Below are positions 7,277 through 11,946 of a stretch of 11,946 nucleotides of DNA, piece by piece; position 1 is the first letter of the stretch, and every line of letters begins with the position of its first letter. A program made the translations under genes and the position numbers. The DNA lies in contig JAABRB010000075.1 of assembly GCA_011391185.1 (NCBI GenBank), positions 1 through 11,946 of the forward strand. The letters are read 5' to 3'. The notes beneath the pieces were generated by a model. That model was not told the origin of the DNA and did no database searches. It was given only the letters and a program-made list of their open reading frames with translations. This DNA comes from Betaproteobacteria bacterium (lineage in GTDB: Bacteria; Pseudomonadota; Gammaproteobacteria; Burkholderiales; SG8-39).

Positions 7277-7702
7277 ATGGACCATTATTTCGTCTGGCTG
7301 GTGACCGGCATCGTGCTGGTGATTGCGGAGCTCGTCACCGGCACCTTCTACCTGCTCTTTCTCGGCATCGCCGCGATCATCGGTGCGGCCGTGGCGTATC
7401 TCGGCGCGCCGTTCTGGGCGCAGGCGATCGTCGCATCGATCGTGCTCCTGATCGGCACGTTCTGGATCCAGCGCCACAAGCGGATGACGAAGGAACCGGG
7501 CATGCGCGCGCTCGACATCGGCCAGACCGTGAAATGGGAATCCTGGATCAATCAGCCTGACAGCCTTGCCCGTGTGCGCTACCGCGACGCCCAGTGGGAC
7601 GCAAAAATCGCGGGCGAGATCCGCGGCGAGCCGGGCGAAGTCCTCTACATCACCGCGGTCGACGGCGCGACGCTGCACGTGGCCAAGACCCCGCAAGCCT
7701 AG
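7277..7702 (+). CDS. NfeD family protein (short, partner of SPFH protein)
   Basis: This 141-residue membrane protein belongs to the short NfeD class, which lacks the ClpP-like protease domain. Three hydrophobic helices (about 4-22, 26-44 and 47-64) are followed by a basic loop. A small OB-fold-like C-terminal domain (about 80-136) includes the typical ARVRYRDAQWDA segment (98-109). Proteins of this class are commonly encoded beside stomatin/paraslipin-like SPFH proteins and are thought to anchor or modulate them. That is exactly the arrangement here. GGGAG (7267-7271) lies five bases before the ATG and supports the start. The TAG stop is in the same reading frame as the SPFH open frame that follows. 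Confidence 0.9.
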   Translation: MDHYFVWLVTGIVLVIAELVTGTFYLLFLGIAAIIGAAVAYLGAPFWAQAIVASIVLLIGTFWIQRHKRMTKEPGMRALDIGQTVKWESWINQPDSLARVRYRDAQWDAKIAGEIRGEPGEVLYITAVDGATLHVAKTPQA

Positions 7703-7903
7703 GGCCGCGCCCCGGCGATGGCCGCCCCGAATCAACCGCCGTCGCCCGAAGACCTCGTTCGCGCACTTTTCAATCTCGTGAAATCCCGCACGCCACCGCC
7801 GCTCCGCCAGTCCGCCAAGCGGGTCGCGCAACGCATCATCCCGAGTCACCGCAGGAAGGCGCCCGAAGACGTCGCCCGTCCTCCCAAACCGGAGAAATCC
7901 ACC
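7703..7903 (+). other. Open stretch between nfeD and SPFH; possible N-terminal extension
   Basis: The 201 bp between the NfeD stop and the favoured SPFH start are open in the SPFH frame, with an ATG at 7718. They would encode 62 extra residues, rich in Pro, Arg and Lys. About three quarters of codons in that frame end in G or C, which is fairly coding-like, but the contrast with first positions is small. No ribosome binding site precedes 7718. I recognise no domain in it. Confidence 0.45.
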
Positions 7904-8911
7904 ATGCTTCCCAAGATCATCATCGCCGTCGTCCTCTCCATCGTGATTTTCGTGATGGAGCTCACCCGACCCTTCGCGGTGCCGTTCCTCATCATCGCGC
8001 TCGCGGTGGTCTTCGTGATCGAGGGCGTGCGCATCCTGCCGCAGCAGGAAGCGTGGGTGGTCGAGCGCCTCGGGCGCTTCCACGAGGTGCTCGAGCCGGG
8101 ACTGCGCATCATCATCCCGATGGTCGATCGCATCGCCTACAAGCACTCGCTCAAGGAGGTGCCGTTCGACGTTCCCGAGCAAGTGTGCATCACCAGGGAC
8201 AACACCCAGCTCGCGGTGGACGGCATCGTCTACTACCAGGTCACCGATCCGCGGCTCGCCTCCTACGGCACCTCGGACTACCTGATGGCCATCACCCAGC
8301 TCGCGCAGACCACGCTGCGCTCCGAGATCGGCAAGATGGAGCTCGACACGACTTTCGAGAGCCGCGACGTGATCAACCGCCAGATCGTCGCCGTGCTCGA
8401 CGAGGCCGGCCGCTCGTGGGGCGTGAAGGTGCTGCGCTACGAAGTCAAGAACCTGACGCCGCCCGAGATCATCCTGCGCGCGATGCAGCAGCAGATCACC
8501 GCCGTGCGCGAGAAGCGCGCGGTCATCGCCAAGTCCGAAGGCGTGAAGCAGGAGGAGATCAACGTCGCCGAAGGTTCGCGGCAGGCCGCGATCCTGCAAT
8601 CCGAGGGCCAGAAGCAGGCCGCCATCAACCGCGCGCAGGGCGAAGGCACCGCGATCCGCGTCGTGGCCGAAGCGAACGCCGCCGCGATCCGCGTCGTCGC
8701 CGAAGCGCTGGGCGCCACGGGAGGCATGAGCGCCGCCAATCTGAAGATCGCCGAGGAGTACGTCTCAGCGTTCTCCAACGTTGCCAAGACAACCAACACC
8801 CTGATCCTCCCCGCCAACCTCTCGGACATCGCCGGCCTGGTCGCCAGCGCCATGACCGTCCTCGATCGTGCCCGGCCGGGCGGCGTGCCGCCGCCTGTGC
8901 CGAAGGCGTGA
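7904..8911 (+). CDS. SPFH domain membrane protein (paraslipin/stomatin-like)
   Basis: This 335-residue protein of the SPFH (stomatin/prohibitin/flotillin/HflK) superfamily is closest to bacterial paraslipins. Such proteins oligomerise on the membrane and organise local membrane domains. Two hydrophobic segments (about 4-19 and 24-40) precede the SPFH domain (about 42-200). It shows ILPQQEAWVVERLGRF (44-59), VDRIAYKHSLKEVPFDV (74-90), TRDNTQLAVDGIVYYQV (97-113) and WGVKVLRYEVKNLTPP (172-187). A charged Ala/Glu/Gln coiled coil (about 195-270) and a Pro-rich tail follow. The start at 7904 is chosen for GGAGAA (7891-7896), seven bases upstream. The in-frame ATG at 7718 would give 397 residues but lacks a binding site. 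The gene is flanked by nfeD and a TPR membrane protein gene on the same strand. Confidence 0.9.
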   Translation: MLPKIIIAVVLSIVIFVMELTRPFAVPFLIIALAVVFVIEGVRILPQQEAWVVERLGRFHEVLEPGLRIIIPMVDRIAYKHSLKEVPFDVPEQVCITRDNTQLAVDGIVYYQVTDPRLASYGTSDYLMAITQLAQTTLRSEIGKMELDTTFESRDVINRQIVAVLDEAGRSWGVKVLRYEVKNLTPPEIILRAMQQQITAVREKRAVIAKSEGVKQEEINVAEGSRQAAILQSEGQKQAAINRAQGEGTAIRVVAEANAAAIRVVAEALGATGGMSAANLKIAEEYVSAFSNVAKTTNTLILPANLSDIAGLVASAMTVLDRARPGGVPPPVPKA

Positions 8912-8947
8912 GCGGCGGCCGAGCGACTTCGCCCACAGAGGTGTGCC

Positions 8948-9685
8948 ATGCCGATTCTTGCCGGACTCCTGCTGCTGATTCAGTTCTCGTTCGCGTATCA
9001 CGCACTGAAGACGGGGCGCCCGTATTGGTGGATCTTCATCATCATGGGGTTCCCCGTCATGGGATGCCTGATCTACTACTTCGTCGAGGTGTTCCCGAAT
9101 TCACGTGAGCAGCGAAAGGTCCGACGGGGCGCGCGCAATGTCGCCAAGGTCCTGCACCCGCATGCCGACCTGAAGCGTCGGGCTGAAGAGCTCGAGATCT
9201 GCGGCAGTGTCGACAACAAGCTGGCGCTCGCCGAGGAATGCATGGTGAACGAGATGCACGCCGAGGCTTACATGCTCTACGAGAGCTGCCTGACGGGGGC
9301 GTATCAGACCGACGGTGCGATTCTGTTCGGTCTCGCCAGGGCCGCCGTCGAGAATCGGGATTGGGGTAACGCGTCCGGGGCGCTCGCGCGTCTCAAGGCG
9401 GAGGCGCCCAGGACTCGCCCGCAGGATGTGCGCCTTCTCGAAGCGCGCGTCCTGGAGGGTCGGGGAGAGAACGATGCCGCGCTTGCCGCGTATCGTGACC
9501 TCATCCCGGGATTCGTCGGACTCGAAGCGCGCTACCGGTACGGAGAAATGCTTGCGCGGCTCGGACAACACGAGGCGGCAAGTCACATGTTCAACGAGGT
9601 CATCGAGCACTCCAGGCGTTTTGCTTCGCCGCTCGAGGACGAGCAGCGCTGGGCGTCCGCCGCTCGCCGGGCAATCGCCCCCTGA
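8948..9685 (+). CDS. Two-helix membrane protein with TPR-like tail
   Basis: This 245-residue protein has two N-terminal hydrophobic helices (about 2-18 and 27-48). Between them, HALKTGRPYWWIF leads into FPVMGCLIYYFVEVFP, an arrangement like the membrane module found at the N-terminus of cardiolipin synthases (PLDc_N). No HKD phospholipase motif follows, so it is not a synthase. From about residue 90 to 224 the chain is helical with TPR-like pairs: LALAEECMVNEMHAEAYMLY, LARAAVENRDWGNASGAL and a further pair ending at HEAASHMFNEVIEH. This suggests a protein-interaction platform facing the cytoplasm. AGAGG (8937-8941) six bases upstream supports the start. It lies 36 bp after the SPFH gene, in apparent operon with it. 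Confidence 0.8.
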   Translation: MPILAGLLLLIQFSFAYHALKTGRPYWWIFIIMGFPVMGCLIYYFVEVFPNSREQRKVRRGARNVAKVLHPHADLKRRAEELEICGSVDNKLALAEECMVNEMHAEAYMLYESCLTGAYQTDGAILFGLARAAVENRDWGNASGALARLKAEAPRTRPQDVRLLEARVLEGRGENDAALAAYRDLIPGFVGLEARYRYGEMLARLGQHEAASHMFNEVIEHSRRFASPLEDEQRWASAARRAIAP

Positions 9686-9718
9686 ACTGATACTCGCCCG
9701 CGCGACATCGGCGAACGC

Positions 9719-10207
9719 CTACAGGTAGGCGATCAGCCGTCCGCAGGAGATCACACCGATCCAGAGCCCGAGCGACAGCACGGCCTGGAGCCGGGCGAGG
9801 ACGGGCGCACTGACGGCCGTATCCCAGGCTGCCGCGCCCTGGTACGCGCCAACGTGGAACAGCGCGGCATTCGTGCCCGCGACCAGCAGCAGAACCATCT
9901 TCGTGATGAATGCCGGGTTGCCGATGAAGTCGCTCGCGTGCGTGGCAAACATCGCGAGTCCGGTCGGGACGATGAGCACGAGGCTCCCGACCGTCCAGGG
10001 CAACAGGAACCGCGCGACCCCGCGGACCGGCAGCGTCTTGGCGACGCCGAGCATGCGCAGATCGAACATCGCGATCGATCCGACCAGGATCGCAAGGCCG
10101 ACGATGTGGACGATCTCGACGGCGGGATAGAGCCAGAGCGCCTCGCGCATCGCGCGCGCGAGGCCGCTTGCCTCGATCGCCCCGAGGGCGCCTTGGCCGG
10201 GCGTCAT
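9719..10207 (-). CDS. DUF6644 family membrane protein
   Basis: This 162-residue integral membrane protein has about four hydrophobic helices (about 29-48, 68-90, 99-118 and 140-160). The family hallmarks are EALWLYPAVEIVHIVGLAIL (22-41), the FDLRMLG turn (48-54) and the GRLIAY end (156-161). Older annotation places such proteins under DUF2214. Histidines H34, H90 and H118 sit in or next to helices, as in haem- or copper-linked membrane proteins, but no cofactor is proven. The start at 10207 is preferred over the ATG at 10258, which would put 17 unlikely residues in front and overlap the upstream gene. The gap to the DUF6152 stop is then 22 bp, fitting a two-gene operon. It converges on the TPR gene with a 33-bp gap. 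Confidence 0.85.
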   Translation of the reverse strand: MTPGQGALGAIEASGLARAMREALWLYPAVEIVHIVGLAILVGSIAMFDLRMLGVAKTLPVRGVARFLLPWTVGSLVLIVPTGLAMFATHASDFIGNPAFITKMVLLLVAGTNAALFHVGAYQGAAAWDTAVSAPVLARLQAVLSLGLWIGVISCGRLIAYL

Positions 10208-10229
10208 GCAACGGCCCCCGGCACTTCTG

Positions 10230-10580
10230 TCAGCGCAGTTCGGCGGTCTTGCCGCCAATGGTGATGCGTTCGGCGCGCAACTCTTCCGGTTTGTTGCGGT
10301 TCGGGAACCCCACGACCGTCGCCGTGTTGCCGGGCTTCAGGGCCTCGGGCGAGAGCCCGCGGCGCTCCATCCGGCTGGGTGGCGCGAGCACGACCGTCCA
10401 CGTCTTGCCCGGCGTCTCGAGCCGGATGTGTCCGTGCGGGTGCTCGTAGCCGGATTCCGCGATGCGGCCGGTGAGCGTGAGCTCGCGCTCGGAGTCGTAC
10501 TCGCTCCAGCCATGGTGTGCGAGTGCCGTGGAGGCAAGAAACAGCGCGCCGGCGAGCAGGCTGAGCTGAAATCTGATCAT
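10230..10580 (-). CDS. DUF6152 family secreted protein
   Basis: This 116-residue protein has a clear signal peptide (1-21, ending STALA). It matches the DUF6152 family: HHGWSEYDS (22-30), LTLTGRIAESGYEHPHGHIRL (35-55) and WTVVLAPPSRMERRGL (61-76). The mature domain is probably a small beta-barrel in the periplasm. If cut after A21 the mature protein starts His-His; if cut after A19 or L20, His comes within the first few residues. The function is unknown. The start at 10580 is chosen because it places the signal peptide at the N-terminus; the frame runs open far upstream, across the divergent gene, without coding sense. Members of this family are often found beside DUF6644 membrane genes, as here. 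Confidence 0.87.
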   Translation of the reverse strand: MIRFQLSLLAGALFLASTALAHHGWSEYDSERELTLTGRIAESGYEHPHGHIRLETPGKTWTVVLAPPSRMERRGLSPEALKPGNTATVVGFPNRNKPEELRAERITIGGKTAELR

Positions 10581-10728
10581 GAGGGCGACCCCGGAGGTAA
10601 ATCGTGCGCAACTATGCGCCGTGGCCGGCAGCGCATCAAGTGGGGTGCGTGTGCGTTCGTTCCGAGGCATATCTCCTCGATTCGCCCGCCCGGGCGCCGT
10701 ATCGTGTCGCGATGCGAGGTGATCAATC

Positions 10729-11190
10729 GTGAACGATAAACGACGCGAGGCGGGCGAATCGTCGTCGCTCCTTCCGGAAGCCGCGATCGCCGCACTGCGC
10801 GCCGGCAACAAGATCGACGCGATCACGATCGTGCGGGAGGCGACCGGGCTCGGTCTGAAGGAAGCGAAGGATGCGGTGGAGCAATATGTTCCGGGCGATC
10901 GACCGTATCGCGCGCCGGAGCGCCGGTCCTTCGGCGGCGAAGCGTTTCCGCTCGCTGCGGTTTCCGCCTTGCAGAACGGAAGATTCATCGATGCAGTGAA
11001 GATCGTGCGACAGGCGCAGGGCGGCGGCCTCAAGGAAGCGAAGGAAGCGGTCGACCGTTATGTCGCGTCCGAGCCCTTGATCCGCGGCCGGCTCGGGGCG
11101 GCGCGCGCGGAAACCCGGCGCAGCGCGCTCCTCTGGGGAATCGCGCTCGCACTGCTCGCGGGCCTGATTGCGCACTTCCTCGTGAAATAG
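10729..11190 (+). CDS. Tail-anchored protein with two L7/L12 C-terminal-like repeats
   Basis: This 153-residue protein has two copies of a segment resembling part of the ribosomal L7/L12 C-terminal domain. The first (about 14-54) contains KIDAITIVREATGLGLKEAK, and the second (about 72-112) contains FIDAVKIVRQAQGGGLKEAK. A basic linker leads to a single C-terminal hydrophobic helix (about 132-151) ending HFLVK, so it should be tail-anchored with the repeats in the cytoplasm. In L7/L12 the corresponding helices contact translation factors; whether that applies here is unknown. L7/L12 itself lacks a membrane anchor and has one such domain, so this is not the ribosomal protein. The GTG start has GAGGT (10716-10720) eight bases upstream. 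It diverges from DUF6152 across 148 bp and converges, nine bases apart, on the cNMP-binding gene. Confidence 0.85.
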   Translation: MNDKRREAGESSSLLPEAAIAALRAGNKIDAITIVREATGLGLKEAKDAVEQYVPGDRPYRAPERRSFGGEAFPLAAVSALQNGRFIDAVKIVRQAQGGGLKEAKEAVDRYVASEPLIRGRLGAARAETRRSALLWGIALALLAGLIAHFLVK

Positions 11191-11199
11191 CGTCTCCGT

Positions 11200-11694
11200 T
11201 CAGCTTGCGTGGAAGATGCGGCCCAGCTCCGCCTCCGGCGTCCCCATTCGCGCGCGGAACGCGCGCTCGTCCGCGTCCCGCAGCCGCCGGCTGATTTCCC
11301 GTCCCAGGTTCATCTGGATCATGGCGAACTGCTCGAGGTTCCGCTCGTAGACCCGGTACAGGTCGGCGGCGGATATCCGGATTGCTCTGCAGTCCTCGAG
11401 CGCGCGCACGGAGGCGCTGCGTGGCTGGAGATCCATGAGCGCCATTTCGCCGAAGCAGTCGCCGCTTCCCAGGGTGCGCAGCAGGGATTCACCGCCCTTC
11501 CAGGACTTCAGCACGGCGACCTTCCCGGTCTCGAGCACGAACATCGAGTCGGCCGCATCGTTCTCACGGAAGAAGAAATCATCCGTCCGGACTTCCTCGA
11601 TCGGGCAGAGGTCCAGCAGGAATTGCAGCACGTCCGCCTGGATTCCGCCGAAGACGGGCATGCGTTGCAGCAGCTCGATTCGCGTCTCTTGCAT
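11200..11694 (-). CDS. Stand-alone cyclic nucleotide-binding domain protein
   Basis: This 164-residue soluble protein consists mainly of one CRP-type cyclic nucleotide-binding domain (about 8-130). The phosphate-binding cassette is intact: GDCFGEMALMDLQPRSASV at 78-96, with the key glutamate E83 and arginine R92, so real cNMP binding is plausible. After the domain comes one more helical segment (to about 150) rich in Arg and Glu. There is no helix-turn-helix, so it is not a CRP/FNR transcription factor as it stands; it may act through partners. The start at 11694 is preferred because AAAGG lies about six bases upstream. The ATG at 11718 adds eight residues and has no binding site. It diverges from a molybdenum hydroxylase gene. 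Confidence 0.88.
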   Translation of the reverse strand: MQETRIELLQRMPVFGGIQADVLQFLLDLCPIEEVRTDDFFFRENDAADSMFVLETGKVAVLKSWKGGESLLRTLGSGDCFGEMALMDLQPRSASVRALEDCRAIRISAADLYRVYERNLEQFAMIQMNLGREISRRLRDADERAFRARMGTPEAELGRIFHAS

Positions 11695-11746
11695 GGCGGC
11701 CCTTTCGGGGTTGGACATTGTGGGGCAAGGGAAACACTACGCCCGG

Positions 11747-11775
11747 TTGCGGTAGCGCGCCATACCGTCGACAAT
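11747..11775 (+). promoter_or_regulatory. Weak candidate promoter for the molybdenum hydroxylase gene
   Basis: TTGCGG (11747-11752) and GACAAT (11770-11775) are 17 bases apart, matching the consensus at 3/6 and 4/6 positions. They lie 27 bases before the ATG at 11803, in the 108-bp divergent gap. The evidence is pattern only. Confidence 0.25.
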
Positions 11776-11786
11776 CCGCCCTCACG

Positions 11787-11826
11787 ATTCAAGGGGCGGG
11801 CAATGAGCGGAGCATTCAAGGGGCGG
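11787..11826. repeat. 13-bp direct repeat flanking a start codon
   Basis: attcaaggggcgg occurs at 11787-11799 and again, exactly, at 11814-11826, 27 bases apart. The first copy contains the ribosome binding site and the second lies in codons 4-8 of the gene starting at 11803. Confidence 0.6.
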
Positions 11827-11946
11827 CGCGAGGATCGGCGGCTGCTCACCGGCGCAGGGTGCTACACCGCGGATGTCGACCTGGAAGGCCAGCACTACGC
11901 ATGCTTCCTGCGCTCCGACCGGGCGCATGCCGAGATCGTCTCGATC
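11803..11946 (+). CDS. Molybdenum hydroxylase large subunit (xanthine dehydrogenase/CO dehydrogenase family), 5' part only
   Basis: The first 48 codons are present and the gene runs off the right edge. GRREDRRLLTGAGCYTADV (7-25) followed by FLRSDRAHAEIVSI (35-48) is the typical N-terminus of the molybdopterin-binding subunit of the xanthine dehydrogenase/CO dehydrogenase/aldehyde oxidoreductase family. Full-length members are usually around 750-800 residues, carry the molybdopterin cytosine dinucleotide cofactor, and work with FAD and 2Fe-2S subunits normally encoded nearby. The substrate cannot be told from this fragment; the active-site loops are outside the window. AAGGGG (11791-11796) six bases upstream supports the ATG. 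The gene diverges from the cNMP-binding gene. Confidence 0.85.
   Translation, partial: MSGAFKGRREDRRLLTGAGCYTADVDLEGQHYACFLRSDRAHAEIVSI

Noticed and set aside
8651..8707. Two near-identical 24-bp units in the SPFH coiled coil, 33 bp apart
   Set aside because: The family normally has two similar Ala/Glu segments here, so this is expected coiled-coil repetition rather than a recent duplication.
9716..9731. Hairpin cgccta/taggcg at the end of the DUF6644 gene as a terminator
   Set aside because: Only six pairs, overlaps the stop codon, and no T-run on either strand.
10581..11033. Upstream extension of the DUF6152 frame
   Set aside because: It would overlap the L7/L12-like gene on the other strand and bury the signal peptide in mid-protein.

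Overview
The window is GC-rich, and its coding frames are strongly GC-biased at third positions. It reads as ordinary chromosome from a proteobacterium, most likely a betaproteobacterium. The main pointers are a DUF1631 protein, a paraslipin/NfeD pair and a DUF6152/DUF6644 pair, all familiar from that group. This placement is inference, because no rRNA or other phylogenetic marker is present. I see no tRNA, rRNA, CRISPR array, transposase or phage gene.

Layout. A secreted DUF3179 protein (+) sits at the left, behind a strong hairpin in its leader. It converges on a large minus-strand DUF1631 protein, and the 225 bp between them hold two covarying hairpin repeats plus a separate REP-like hairpin element. 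Upstream of DUF1631 on the same strand are a 63-residue two-helix membrane protein and an MFS transporter. The MFS gene diverges from a secreted thioredoxin-fold DUF1223 protein (+). Then come a 91-residue membrane protein and, after 312 bp without a recognisable gene, a 114-residue three-helix membrane protein (both +, both of unknown function).

The middle holds a plausible operon for membrane-domain organisation: a short NfeD protein, an SPFH/paraslipin protein and a two-helix protein with a TPR tail. NfeD and stomatin-like proteins are known partners. The third gene is probably an accessory, judging only from position.

The right part has a minus-strand pair: a secreted DUF6152 protein whose mature end should begin at or beside His-His, and a multi-helix DUF6644 membrane protein. 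Diverging from them is a tail-anchored protein with two L7/L12 C-terminal-like repeats. It converges on a stand-alone cyclic-nucleotide-binding protein. The window ends in the first 48 codons of a molybdenum hydroxylase large subunit (xanthine dehydrogenase/CO dehydrogenase family), transcribed away from the cNMP-binding gene.

Most genes belong to recognisable families of unknown or loosely known function. The best leads are the tail-anchored tandem L7/L12-like protein, the DUF6152/DUF6644 pair as a possible metal-handling unit, the NfeD/SPFH/TPR operon with its ambiguous SPFH start, and the covarying intergenic hairpins.
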